Below are positions 15,448-24,493 of a stretch of DNA of 58,833 bases, in pieces. The stretch is from an uncultured Woeseiaceae bacterium (GTDB lineage Bacteria; Pseudomonadota; Gammaproteobacteria; Steroidobacterales; Woeseiaceae). Numbering within the stretch: position 1 is the first letter of the stretch; each line of letters opens with the position of its first letter. A program made the position numbers and the translations under genes. Below the pieces are notes generated by a model that was given only the letters and a program-made list of their open reading frames with translations, was not told where the DNA came from and did not search any database. The stretch spans positions 1 through 58,833 of the forward strand of contig CAMYOJ010000042.1 of assembly GCA_947259985.1 (NCBI GenBank), given 5' to 3'.

Positions 15448-16965
15448 ATGGACCCCAAAGATTACCTGGAACTGATTCGCAACGCGAAGGTTTACGACGT
15501 CGCGGACCGATCCAGACTCGAGACGGCCGAGAACCTGTCTGCCCGTCTCGACAACTGGATACTGATGAAGCGCGAGGACCTGCAGCCCGTGTTCTCGTTC
15601 AAGCTGCGCGGCGCTTATAACAAGATTGCGGGCCTCGACGCCGCCGAGGTCGCAAACGGCGTCATCTGCAGTTCTGCGGGCAATCACGCCCAGGGCGTTG
15701 CGCTGGCGGCGAAGCGGCGCGGCGTTCGCGCGGTCATCGTCATGCCCGTCACGACGCCATCCATCAAGATCGAAGCCGTGCGTGCGCTGGGAGGCGAGGT
15801 GGTGCTGCACGGCGACGCCTACGACGACGCCTACGCACATGCCCGCGAACTGGAAAAGCAGGAAGACCTGGTCTTTATTCACCCGTTTGACGACCCCGAC
15901 GTCATCGCGGGACAGGGAACGATCGGCGCCGAAATCCTGGAACAGGCGGACACTGAAATCGACGCGATATTCGTGCCGATCGGCGGCGGCGGCCTGATCG
16001 GAGGTATCGCGACCTACGTCAAGCAGCTTCGGCCGGACATCCGAATCGTGGGCGTTGAGCCCGAAGACTCGGCGGCGATGCTGCGCTCGATCGAAGCCGG
16101 CCACCCCGTTACGCTCGAACACGTGGGCATTTTCGCCGATGGCGTCGCCGTTCGCCGTGTCGGCGACGAGACGTTCCGACTGTGCCAGGAATTTGTCGAC
16201 GAGATCATCACGGTCGATACCGACCAGGTATGCGCCGCGATCCGCGACATATTCGAAGACACGCGCTCGATCGTAGAGCCGGCCGGCGGGCTGGCCGTCG
16301 CCGGCGCCAAGAAATACATCGCCGAACACGAGGTAAGCGGGCAGACGCTCGTGACGATCAGCTGCGGCGCCAATGTCAACTTCGATCGCCTGCGTCACAT
16401 TGCCGAGCGCGCGGCCGTCGGCGAGCAAACCGAGATGCTGCTGGCTGCCGAAATTCCCGAGAAACCCGGCAGCTTTCGGCGCTTTTGCGAAACCATCGGA
16501 CGCCGTGGCATTACCGAGTTCAACTATCGCTTCGCCGACGCAAGGAAAGCGCATATCTTCGCGGGCGTGCAGCTGAGCGGCGGCCTGCAGGAACGCCTCG
16601 AACTGCTCGAGCAACTGCGCCAGGCCGGCTTTCCCGTAGAAGATCTCAGCGACAATGAGATGGCGAAGCTGCACGTGCGTCACATGGTGGGCGGAAGCTC
16701 GCCCGCGGTCGCCAACGAGCGCCTGTTTCGATTCGAATTTCCCGAACGCCCCGGCGCCCTGCTCGACTTCCTGGACGCAATTGGAACCGACTGGAACATC
16801 ACCTTGTTCCATTATCGTAACCACGGCTCGGATTATGGCCGCGTCCTGGCCGGGATCGATGTGCCCGAGGATGAAACCGACGAGCTCGAAGCGCACCTGC
16901 AGGAGCTCGGTTACCCGCATTGGGAAGAGAGCGACAATCCAGCCTACGCCATCTTCCTGTCCTGA
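15448..16965 (+). CDS. ilvA: Threonine ammonia-lyase, biosynthetic type
   Basis: From ATG 15448 the product has 505 residues, close to the usual 510 or so for biosynthetic IlvA. PLP Lys is K52 in FSFKLRGAYNK. SSAGNHAQGVALAA follows at about 71-85 and the phosphate-binding PIGGGGLIGGI near 175. Two ACT-like regulatory domains occupy about 330-415 and 425-505, expected to sense isoleucine/valine. The enzyme makes 2-oxobutyrate from threonine, the first committed step to isoleucine. The frame stays open back to 15343, but that extension has no family resemblance and would span the predicted promoter. No other ilv genes are adjacent. Confidence 0.92.
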   Translation: MDPKDYLELIRNAKVYDVADRSRLETAENLSARLDNWILMKREDLQPVFSFKLRGAYNKIAGLDAAEVANGVICSSAGNHAQGVALAAKRRGVRAVIVMPVTTPSIKIEAVRALGGEVVLHGDAYDDAYAHARELEKQEDLVFIHPFDDPDVIAGQGTIGAEILEQADTEIDAIFVPIGGGGLIGGIATYVKQLRPDIRIVGVEPEDSAAMLRSIEAGHPVTLEHVGIFADGVAVRRVGDETFRLCQEFVDEIITVDTDQVCAAIRDIFEDTRSIVEPAGGLAVAGAKKYIAEHEVSGQTLVTISCGANVNFDRLRHIAERAAVGEQTEMLLAAEIPEKPGSFRRFCETIGRRGITEFNYRFADARKAHIFAGVQLSGGLQERLELLEQLRQAGFPVEDLSDNEMAKLHVRHMVGGSSPAVANERLFRFEFPERPGALLDFLDAIGTDWNITLFHYRNHGSDYGRVLAGIDVPEDETDELEAHLQELGYPHWEESDNPAYAIFLS

Positions 16966-17068
16966 ACGCACGCTACATTTCTCCTGGAAGCCTGCAACCA
17001 AAAATCTGCTTTAGGCATCTAATGTCTGTGAACCGAATGAACGCGAGGCCCGGCAGGACGGGCCGCGG

Positions 17069-17662
17069 ATGGGGATAGCTGTGATATTCAGGAAATTTGT
17101 AGTCTTGTTCTGGGCGTTTCTGCTGGCGACGGCAGCGATTGCCGGCGAGGAGTACCGCACGAAAATCGAAATTGCGATCGATGACGATGACTCTGGTCAT
17201 CAGTCTTTCGCGTTCGACAGCAAAGACGCGGGCTTCAGCCTGCATGACATGGAAGTCGGTGAAACGCGGGAACTGACGGGCGAATCCGGCAACACCGCGC
17301 TGCTTACACGCACCGACGACGGCTTCGTAATGGATGTGAATGGCGAGAAGATCGACCTTAGCGACCTGCAGGATACGGACGGTGCGCATGTCGTACACAT
17401 GAGCGTCGACGGCGACCACAAGAAAATGAAAAAGCACAAAAAGGTCAGGATGATCAGGACCGACGATGACAACGGCGTGACCATCATCTCGGGCAAATCA
17501 ATCGACGAGGCGACACGTGAGCGTATCCGCGAGGCGCTGCAATCCGCCGGTCAGGACGGCGAGGTCGTATTCATCGACAGCAATGAGCTAATGACCGGCG
17601 GCGGTGCCCACGAGCGACACGAAGTTCGCATCATCAGGAAAGAAGTGGACGTAACAAACTAA
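17069..17662 (+). CDS. Exported acidic protein of unknown function
   Basis: The 197-residue product starts with a signal peptide (FVVLFWAFLLATAAIAGEEY, cleavage near residue 26). The rest is strongly acidic, interrupted by one basic block near residue 115 (DHKKMKKHKKVRMIR). Repeated short beta-like segments such as GDGEVVF/GDGFVMDVNGEKIDL-type stretches hint at a beta-rich fold, but I recognise no family. ATG 17090 is an alternative start closer to the signal peptide. A strong terminator follows the stop, so it is probably a monocistronic gene. Localisation to the periplasm is predicted from the signal only. Confidence 0.65.
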   Translation: MGIAVIFRKFVVLFWAFLLATAAIAGEEYRTKIEIAIDDDDSGHQSFAFDSKDAGFSLHDMEVGETRELTGESGNTALLTRTDDGFVMDVNGEKIDLSDLQDTDGAHVVHMSVDGDHKKMKKHKKVRMIRTDDDNGVTIISGKSIDEATRERIREALQSAGQDGEVVFIDSNELMTGGGAHERHEVRIIRKEVDVTN

Positions 17663-17695
17663 ATTCCCCTTAATGCAGTTTGTTTCGCATCGACT

Positions 17696-17723
17696 GGCGG
17701 TGGCTTTGCCACCGCCTTTTTTT
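17696..17723 (+). terminator. Rho-independent terminator
   Basis: GGCGGTGGC and GCCACCGCC form a perfect 9-bp stem with a TTT loop followed by seven T residues. It terminates the exported-protein gene. The T tract reaches the stop of the convergent helicase gene. On the minus strand there is no T tract after the stem. Confidence 0.88.
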
Positions 17724-19822
17724 CACCACATTTCCCGCATCCGGGCGGCTATGTCGATGCGCTTGTCCGAACGCGATACCAGGGCGCCAGCCTGCGCTTC
17801 GGGTCGGCCATGAAATTCTTTTTGCATCGTGGACAAGACGCTGTCCGTCATGAAACGGCTGCGCGCGCCGTAGACATGCTGGTCACCATCCTTGCGCTGC
17901 TGCGTAAGGTAGTAGCGCAGCGGCGCGACGAGTGACAGCGACTGTTTCGCGCGTGTCATTGCCACATACAGCAGCCGCCGCTCCTCGTCGATCATCTCGG
18001 GCTTGCCGGTCGCAAACTCGGATGGAAAACTGCCGTCCGAAACATTGAGAATGAAGACCGATTCCCACTCCTGCCCTTTGGCGGAATGCACGGTCGACAG
18101 GACGAGGTAATCCTCATCGAGCAGCGGATCGCCCGCCTGGTCACCCGCGGCGCCGGGCGGATCGAGCGTCAGCTCCGTCAGGAATCGCTCCCGTGTCGCG
18201 TAACGCCCCGAGATCTGTTCGAGCTGTTCGAGATCGGCTTCGCGCGTATCGAGACCGTCGTACAGTCTTTCCAGGTGCGGCTGGTACCAGCGGCGCGCCG
18301 CCGTGAGCTGCGTTTGCCAGCCGCTTTCGTCGATCGCAGCGCCGGACAGGGACTCCAGCAGCGCGCAAAGATCAGGCCAACAGGACCGGGAAGCCGCGGG
18401 TACCCTGAAATCGCGTAACGCGGCAAACTGATAGGCGGCGACTGCCAGGTGTTCGAAGCTGCGCGCGGCATTGGCCGGGCCCATTCCGGGCAGCAGCTTC
18501 AGCACGCGAAACGCAGCGACCTCGTTTTTCGGATTTTCGGCCCATTTCATTACCGATAACAGGTCCTTGACGTGCGCCGCTTCGAGGAACTTGAGGCCGC
18601 CATACTTGACGTAAGGAATATTGCGCCGCAACAGCTCCAGTTCGAGCCTGTCGCTGTGATGCGAACCTCGAAACAATACTGCCTGGTCCTTGAGTTGCAG
18701 TCCCCGTTCACGGTTTTCGAGGACACCCGTAACAACGTACTCGGCTTCCGCATCGCCGTCCTCGACCGTCACGTAACGCGGCATGGCCCCGTCCGTTTGC
18801 CCGGAATACAGGTTCTTCCGGTACTGGCGCTCACTTTCGGCGATCACGAGATTCGCGCTATCGAGTATCGGCTGTGTGGAACGGTAGTTCTTCTCCAGCG
18901 TGACGACGGTAGCCGGCGGTTCGTACTGGGTCGGGAAACCGAGAATATTCTCGACGTCTGCGGCACGAAACGAGTAGATGGACTGTGCATCGTCGCCGAC
19001 CACGGTCAGTCCGTCTCCGGAGGGTTTCAGCGCCTTCAGAATATCGGCCTGCACGATATTCGTATCCTGGTACTCATCCACGAGCACATGATCGAACCAC
19101 GAGCCGATTTCTTCGGCGAATTCCGCCTCGGCAACCAGGTGGCTCCAGTACAACAGGAGGTCATCGTAGTCGAGAGACTGACTTTGCTGTTTGCGAGAAA
19201 CGTAATGCCGAAACAGCTCGGACAGCTCATCGGACCAGTCGCCGCACCACGGATAGCTGGCCTCGAGCGTATCAGCCAGCGGCGTCTGCGTATTCACGCA
19301 GCGCGAATAAATCGCGAGACAGGTGTCTTTTTTCGGAAAGCGCCGCGCCGTGCGCGTGAGTTTCAGCGCATGCCGGACAACATCCATGATATCGGCTGCA
19401 TCGCCGCGATCGAGGACCGAGAAACCGGGATCCAGACCGAGATTGTGCGCGTAACGACGCAGCAGACGATTGGCGACCGAGTGGAACGTTCCTGACCATG
19501 GCAGGCAGCCCGCCGGTAGCGGTTGCGTCTGCACATGGCGTGCTGAGGAACGCACGATCGCCTCCACGCGACGCGTCATCTCCTGCGCGGCCCGGCGCGT
19601 GAACGTCAGCAACAGGATTCGCTCCGGACGTGTGCCCGAGACGAGCAGATGGGCCACTCGATGCGCCAGCGTCATCGTCTTGCCCGTACCCGCGCCGGCG
19701 ATCACGAGCAGCGGTCCGGCAGCCAGGCCCTGGCCATTGCGTTGCTCGCCGTACTCGGCGGCCTGGCGCTGCGCGGCGTTCAGCGTCGCGAGGTAATCAT
19801 GGTCCTGTTCCGCAAGCTGCAC
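17723..19822 (-). CDS. UvrD/PcrA-family SF1 DNA helicase
   Basis: From GTG 19822 this is a 699-residue superfamily 1A helicase. LNAAQRQAAEYG is the Q-motif region, IAGAGTGKTMTLAHR is Walker A (about residues 43-50), and LVDEYQDTN is motif II. GDDAQSIYSFRAAD is motif III, VTLEKNYRST is motif IV, LSTVHSAKGQEWESV is motif V, and EERRLLYVAMTRAK is motif VI. GGGAG 6 bases before GTG 19822 supports that start over TTG 19837. A perfect LexA-type box lies 20-35 bases upstream, so the gene is probably DNA-damage inducible. It could be uvrD itself or a paralogue; at about 700 residues it is slightly shorter than typical UvrD. Confidence 0.88.
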   Translation of the reverse strand: MQLAEQDHDYLATLNAAQRQAAEYGEQRNGQGLAAGPLLVIAGAGTGKTMTLAHRVAHLLVSGTRPERILLLTFTRRAAQEMTRRVEAIVRSSARHVQTQPLPAGCLPWSGTFHSVANRLLRRYAHNLGLDPGFSVLDRGDAADIMDVVRHALKLTRTARRFPKKDTCLAIYSRCVNTQTPLADTLEASYPWCGDWSDELSELFRHYVSRKQQSQSLDYDDLLLYWSHLVAEAEFAEEIGSWFDHVLVDEYQDTNIVQADILKALKPSGDGLTVVGDDAQSIYSFRAADVENILGFPTQYEPPATVVTLEKNYRSTQPILDSANLVIAESERQYRKNLYSGQTDGAMPRYVTVEDGDAEAEYVVTGVLENRERGLQLKDQAVLFRGSHHSDRLELELLRRNIPYVKYGGLKFLEAAHVKDLLSVMKWAENPKNEVAAFRVLKLLPGMGPANAARSFEHLAVAAYQFAALRDFRVPAASRSCWPDLCALLESLSGAAIDESGWQTQLTAARRWYQPHLERLYDGLDTREADLEQLEQISGRYATRERFLTELTLDPPGAAGDQAGDPLLDEDYLVLSTVHSAKGQEWESVFILNVSDGSFPSEFATGKPEMIDEERRLLYVAMTRAKQSLSLVAPLRYYLTQQRKDGDQHVYGARSRFMTDSVLSTMQKEFHGRPEAQAGALVSRSDKRIDIAARMREMW

Positions 19823-19841
19823 GCCAGACTCCCGCAAAAGT

Positions 19842-19857
19842 CTGTATTTTTATACAG
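19842..19857. promoter_or_regulatory. LexA (SOS) box upstream of the helicase gene
   Basis: CTGTATTTTTATACAG matches the enterobacterial-type LexA consensus CTGT-N8-ACAG exactly and is embedded in an AT-rich patch. On the minus strand it overlaps plausible -10 sequences (TATAAA or TAAAAA) with TTGTAA upstream, where LexA would block RNA polymerase. It lies 20 bases before GTG 19822. Confidence 0.72.
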
Positions 19858-19869
19858 TACTGGATGAAT

Positions 19870-20745
19870 TTACAAGGTTTGCAGCAGGAATCCCTCGATG
19901 ACCTCGGCGAGGGCGGCCGGCGCTTCGAAGTGCAGCATGTGTCCGGCCTTTTCGATGTCAATACGCTTCGCGTCGGGCCACTCCAGGCCGGGCGCATTGG
20001 CGACTTGTTCGGCCAGCCGACTCTCGGCACCGGTCACGAGCAAGGTTTTCGCCGTTATCGCTCGCCAGCAGGCTTCGGCTTCGGCGCGACGATAAAGCAC
20101 CGGATTCGGCAGCTTGTGGCGCGAATCTGCACGCAAGCGAACGACGCCATCGGCGCCCTCCCGCGCCCACTCACGCGCAACGAATGACGCAGCTGCTGCG
20201 GACATGTGGCGGTTACGCTTTTTGATTCGAGTCCCAAGCGATTCGTAACTGGCGTACTCCGAGAACGCCAGGTCCTGTGCCTCGATCCATTCGCGGTAAC
20301 GCCTCGGCGCATCATCAGGGTTACTGTCGGCAAGACCGAAGCCCTCGATATTGACCATTGCAGAGATACGCTCGGGCATGGCGCCCGCAAACAAGCCGGC
20401 GACATTTGCACCCATGCTGTGGCCAACCAGCCGCGCCGGTTCCTGCGGCGAGTAGAAGGCGAGCAGGCCATTGAGATCAGCAAGGTAGTCGGGAAACCAG
20501 TAGCTCGTGCAATCGATCGTGGAGCGTCCGAAACCGCGCCAGTCCGGCGCAATGACATACCAATCCGATTTGAATGCGTCGACGACGAACTGCAGCGTCG
20601 AACCCGTGTCGCCCCAGCCATGCAGATACACGATAAGCGGTGCGCCCGAGTCGCCCCACTCGTTGACGGCGTAATTGACTCCGCGAACGGAGAGTTCGCG
20701 GACTGTGCGTGCCTTGATCGGATTGTAGACTTCTGCCGTCGCCAT
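19870..20745 (-). CDS. Alpha/beta-fold hydrolase
   Basis: From ATG 20745 this is a 291-residue alpha/beta hydrolase. The oxyanion-loop motif YLHGWGDTGST is at about 37-47. The nucleophile elbow GHSMGANVAG gives Ser near residue 110, PDWRGFGRS precedes it, and a C-terminal AGHMLHFEAP supplies the catalytic His; the acid is probably Asp/Glu before it. The substrate cannot be predicted. An open extension to 20808 adds 21 residues unlike the family, so the later ATG is preferred. It is convergent with nothing and lies upstream of, and in the same direction as, the SOS-boxed helicase, so the LexA box falls in their 47-base gap. Confidence 0.82.
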   Translation of the reverse strand: MATAEVYNPIKARTVRELSVRGVNYAVNEWGDSGAPLIVYLHGWGDTGSTLQFVVDAFKSDWYVIAPDWRGFGRSTIDCTSYWFPDYLADLNGLLAFYSPQEPARLVGHSMGANVAGLFAGAMPERISAMVNIEGFGLADSNPDDAPRRYREWIEAQDLAFSEYASYESLGTRIKKRNRHMSAAAASFVAREWAREGADGVVRLRADSRHKLPNPVLYRRAEAEACWRAITAKTLLVTGAESRLAEQVANAPGLEWPDAKRIDIEKAGHMLHFEAPAALAEVIEGFLLQTL

Positions 20746-20889
20746 ACGAGTTAATACTTGCACATGATGATGACGCGAACCATCGGCACGGCATCGCAGC
20801 GACAGCACGCTACGCTTTTCTCCCTCAGGTCGTGTATAAACGTGTTCAACGACAATATTGACGCGGCGACCAATCAGAAGATTGACTGA

Positions 20890-23241
20890 ATGACCCTCGA
20901 AATTGCAATGGTCCTGGGCATCCTGGCCATCTCGTTGGTACTTTTTATCAGCGAAGTCATTCGCATGGATCTTGTCGCTCTCCTGGTGCTGGGTGCGCTG
21001 GCCATCACGGGCCTCGTGGATTCCTCGCAGGCTTTCGCGGGCTTCAGTAACAGCGCCGTAATCACAGTGTGGGCCATGTTCATCCTCAGCGAAGGACTGA
21101 CGCGCACGGGCATCGCGGACATCATCGGACGCCAGGTCATGCGGCTTGCCGGGCGCCGCGAAATCGCCATGATCGTTGTCATCATGATCACGGGTGCGGT
21201 CCTGTCGGCCTTCATGAACAACATCGGTGTTGCGGCGCTCATGCTGCCCGTAGTTGTCGAAGTTGCGCGCCGCACACGCATCCCGGCGTCGCGACTGTTA
21301 ATGCCGCTGGCGTACTCGACGCTCCTCGGCGGACTCATGACGTTGATCGGCACGCCCCCGAACCTGCTCATCAGCGAGTCGCTCGTGCTCAACGGATACG
21401 CACCGTTCGAACTTTTCGACTTCACGCCCCTGGGCGGCGTCGTCATGGTGATCGGAGTGTTGTTCGTCGCCGTGGCCGGCCGTTTCATGCTGCCCAAGCG
21501 ACGCGCCGAACGTGACAAGCATGTCAGTCAGCGCAGTTTGCGGTCGCGCTACAAATTACAGGAACGCACGTTCATGATGCGCGTCCCGAGCGACTCGATT
21601 CTCGTCGGCAAGACACTCGCCGAAAGCCGCATTGGTGCATCGACCGGACTGATCATCATGTCACTGCTGCGCGACGGCCGCAGCGAAACACTACCGGGAC
21701 GGCAAACCGTGATTCGAGGTGGCGACGGCATCCTCGTGCAGGGCAGGCTCGATCAGTTTCGCGAACTCCGGCGCTGGAGCGACCTGGTTATCGAGCGTGA
21801 GGCGCCCGTTCTCAAGTCCATGGTTGCATCGAAAGTCGGCTACGCCTCGGTATCCATTGCCGAGGGTTCGCCGGTCATTTCGGAACTTGTGAGGGACTCC
21901 GCATTTCGCACACGTTTCAATGTGGCGGTCGTCGGCATCATGCGCCGTAATGCCTATCGCCTGACCAACCTGGCCTACGTGCCTTTCCGGGCCGGCGACA
22001 GGGTGCTGGTCCAGGGAGAACTCGATTCACTGGCGCAGCTCGAGAAATTCTCGGATTTCAGCGACGTCGAGATCTTCAGTCCCGAGCAGCTGGCCGAGCA
22101 GTACCATGCCGACGAGCGCATGTTTGTTGTGCGACTGCCTAAACACAGCGGCCTGGCAGAGGAGACCCTCGCGAAAAGCCGGCTTGCCGACGTCTTCGAC
22201 TTTCGCGTAGTCGCCATTTTCCGTGACGGTGAACTCAAGGTCATGCCGCGCGGCGACGAAGTCCTGCTGGGTGGCGACCTGCTACTCATCGAAGGACAGC
22301 ACAGCGATCTCGACGTATTACGCGGACTGCAGGAACTCGAGATCGACACGCGCGTTCCGGCCAACGTGACAGCTTTCGAGTCGGGGCGCCTCACCCTGAT
22401 GGACGCGACCCTTGATCCGCGCAGCACGCTGGCAGGCCGAACCGTCGGCGAACTCAACTTCCGCGAGCGTTATGGCATCGAACTCGCCGGCATCTGGCGA
22501 GAGGGCGAGACCGTCGGCACGGAGCTGGCCGACGAGCGATTACAGATCGGTGACGCGCTGCTACTCCTCGGGCCGCGCGATCGCCTGCAACTGCTGTCGT
22601 CCGATTCCGATTTCCTGATCCTGACGCCACTGGGACAGGAACCGCCGGATACGCGGCGTGCGCCACTCGCGGCGGCGATCATGCTTGGTGTCGTGGTCAC
22701 GGTCATGCTCGGTTACGCGCCGATTTCGATATCGGCGGTCATCGGCGGCACGATTATGGTGCTGACGGGTTGCCTCAATATGGAACAGGCTTACCGCTCT
22801 ATCGACTGGCGGGCAATCTTCCTGATAGCGGGCATGCTGCCTCTCGGCACTGCAATGCAGGATACCGGCGCGGCGACCTATCTCGCCGACCAGGTCATGG
22901 GATTGCTCGGCGATTGGCCTGTCATCATGGGGCTTTACATACTGACCGCGATGGCCACGATGATCATCCCGACCGCCGCTCTCGTGGTACTGATGGCGCC
23001 CATCGTGCTGTCGGCCATGGCGGACATGGGACTGGCGCCGGAGACGGCGATGATGGCCGTCGCCATGGCCGCGTCGGCCAGCTTCACGAGCCCGATATCA
23101 CACCCCGCCAATATCCTCGTCATGGGTCCCGGTGGCTATCGCTTTGTCGATTACCTGAAAGTCGGTGTGCCGCTGACGATCGTCGTGTTCATCACGGTTA
23201 TGGCGCTGCTGCCCATTCTTTGGCCGCTGGTGCCGGTATGA
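20890..23241 (+). CDS. SLC13-type permease with four RCK_C domains
   Basis: The 783-residue protein has two membrane blocks (about 1-200 and 590-783) with ArsB/NhaD-SLC13 signatures FMNNIGVAALMLPV, LLGGLMTLIGTPPNL and TSPISHPANILVMGPGGY. A long cytoplasmic insert between them contains four RCK_C/TrkA_C-like units, about 222-292, 305-388, 410-483 and 500-577. Each shows a short Leu/Val-rich beta unit and a GD-x-hydrophobic strand (GGDGILVQG, AGDRVLVQG, GGDLLLIEG, IGDALLLLG). Such permeases carry sulfate, dicarboxylates or similar anions; the substrate is open. RCK_C domains usually bind nucleotides or small ligands to gate transport. It is divergent from the hydrolase. Confidence 0.87.
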   Translation: MTLEIAMVLGILAISLVLFISEVIRMDLVALLVLGALAITGLVDSSQAFAGFSNSAVITVWAMFILSEGLTRTGIADIIGRQVMRLAGRREIAMIVVIMITGAVLSAFMNNIGVAALMLPVVVEVARRTRIPASRLLMPLAYSTLLGGLMTLIGTPPNLLISESLVLNGYAPFELFDFTPLGGVVMVIGVLFVAVAGRFMLPKRRAERDKHVSQRSLRSRYKLQERTFMMRVPSDSILVGKTLAESRIGASTGLIIMSLLRDGRSETLPGRQTVIRGGDGILVQGRLDQFRELRRWSDLVIEREAPVLKSMVASKVGYASVSIAEGSPVISELVRDSAFRTRFNVAVVGIMRRNAYRLTNLAYVPFRAGDRVLVQGELDSLAQLEKFSDFSDVEIFSPEQLAEQYHADERMFVVRLPKHSGLAEETLAKSRLADVFDFRVVAIFRDGELKVMPRGDEVLLGGDLLLIEGQHSDLDVLRGLQELEIDTRVPANVTAFESGRLTLMDATLDPRSTLAGRTVGELNFRERYGIELAGIWREGETVGTELADERLQIGDALLLLGPRDRLQLLSSDSDFLILTPLGQEPPDTRRAPLAAAIMLGVVVTVMLGYAPISISAVIGGTIMVLTGCLNMEQAYRSIDWRAIFLIAGMLPLGTAMQDTGAATYLADQVMGLLGDWPVIMGLYILTAMATMIIPTAALVVLMAPIVLSAMADMGLAPETAMMAVAMAASASFTSPISHPANILVMGPGGYRFVDYLKVGVPLTIVVFITVMALLPILWPLVPV

Positions 23242-23248
23242 GGCTTCC

Positions 23249-24487
23249 GTGACGGGCACAGGCGAGAGAATAGTCATTGCGGGCGCCGGGCATGCGGCCG
23301 GGCAGGTTGTCGCGACGCTCAGGCAACAGAAGTTCGCCGGGCAGATCGTGCTGGTCGGTGATGAGCCCTGGCTTCCCTACCAGAGGCCGCCACTGTCCAA
23401 GAAGTTTCTCGCCGGTGAAATTCCGTCCGAACGTCTATATTTCAAACCCGGGAGTTTCTATGAAGATCCGCTGATCGAGGTTCGCCTGCAAACGAGGATT
23501 ACGGCAATCGATCGCCAGGCGAAATCGCTCAAGGTCGATGGTGACGAGGACATCGGCTACGACAAGCTGGTGCTGGCGCTGGGCTCCCGCCCCAGGGCGC
23601 TCAATGTCGAAGGCGCCGATCTCGAGGGCGTACATTACCTGCGCAGCATCTCCGACGTCGAGGGCATTTCCGCGGCGCTCGACGGCAGTCGCCATCTCGT
23701 CATCGTCGGTGCAGGCTACATTGGCCTCGAAGTCGCGGCCGTAACTCGCGCGCTGGGACACGACGTCACCGTCGTCGAAATGGCGGACCGCGTGATGAGT
23801 CGGGTCGTTTCACCCGAGATCTCGGATTTCTACCAGATCGAACACGCGAACCAGGGCGTCAAGCTGCGTCTCGGCACCACGGTCGCCGCACTGAGTGGCA
23901 GGAAACGCGTCGAGGGCGTCGAGACAGGCGACGGCGAAATGATACCGGCGGACCTCGTCGTGGTCGGCATTGGTATCGTCGCGAATACCGAGTTGGCCGT
24001 TGACGCGGGGCTCGAAGTCGACGATGGCATCATCGTCGATGATCACTGTCAGACGAGCGACACCGATATCTACGCTGTCGGCGACTGCACCAGGCATCCC
24101 AACCGGATTTATGGTCGAAGTCTCAGACTCGAGTCAGTGCACAACGCGGTCGAGCAGGCCAAGACAGCAGCCAGCAATCTGTGCGGCAAGGAATCGCAAT
24201 ACACGCAGGTGCCGTGGTTCTGGTCCGACCAGTATGACCTGAAGTTGCAGATTGCCGGCCTCTCCGAAGGCTACGATGATGTCGTCATCCGCGGCAATCC
24301 CGCGGAAAAAAGCTTTGCCTGCCTGTACCTCAGGGAAAAACGACTGATTGCCGTGGACGCCGTCAACGCCCCTCGCGACTTCGTGCAATCCAAGGCACTG
24401 ATTGCCGAGGGCACGATCATTGCGAGCGACAGACTGGCCAATGCCGACCAGAGCCTCAAGGATCTCGCCGCGGCATCTCCCGGCTGA
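23249..24487 (+). CDS. Ferredoxin/rubredoxin reductase-type FAD oxidoreductase
   Basis: This 412-residue flavoprotein resembles ferredoxin-NAD+ reductase components of dioxygenase/P450 systems. The FAD Rossmann motif IVIAGAGHAAGQVVATL opens the protein, EPWLPYQRPPLSK is diagnostic of this group, the NAD(P) motif LVIVGAGYIGLEVAAV is near 150, and DIYAVGDCTRHPN binds FAD near 275. The C-terminal reductase domain (WFWSDQYDLKLQIAGL) is intact. It starts 8 bases after the permease stop, so they may be co-transcribed, though the functional link is unclear. No partner ferredoxin, P450 or oxygenase is nearby. Confidence 0.87.
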   Translation: MTGTGERIVIAGAGHAAGQVVATLRQQKFAGQIVLVGDEPWLPYQRPPLSKKFLAGEIPSERLYFKPGSFYEDPLIEVRLQTRITAIDRQAKSLKVDGDEDIGYDKLVLALGSRPRALNVEGADLEGVHYLRSISDVEGISAALDGSRHLVIVGAGYIGLEVAAVTRALGHDVTVVEMADRVMSRVVSPEISDFYQIEHANQGVKLRLGTTVAALSGRKRVEGVETGDGEMIPADLVVVGIGIVANTELAVDAGLEVDDGIIVDDHCQTSDTDIYAVGDCTRHPNRIYGRSLRLESVHNAVEQAKTAASNLCGKESQYTQVPWFWSDQYDLKLQIAGLSEGYDDVVIRGNPAEKSFACLYLREKRLIAVDAVNAPRDFVQSKALIAEGTIIASDRLANADQSLKDLAAASPG

Positions 24488-24493
24488 AAGAAC

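Noticed and set aside
15322..17001. 559-codon open frame antisense to threonine ammonia-lyase
   Set aside because: It covers ilvA almost exactly and is codon-position shadow: ilvA has catalytic motifs, while the antisense frame shows no domain and no ribosome site.
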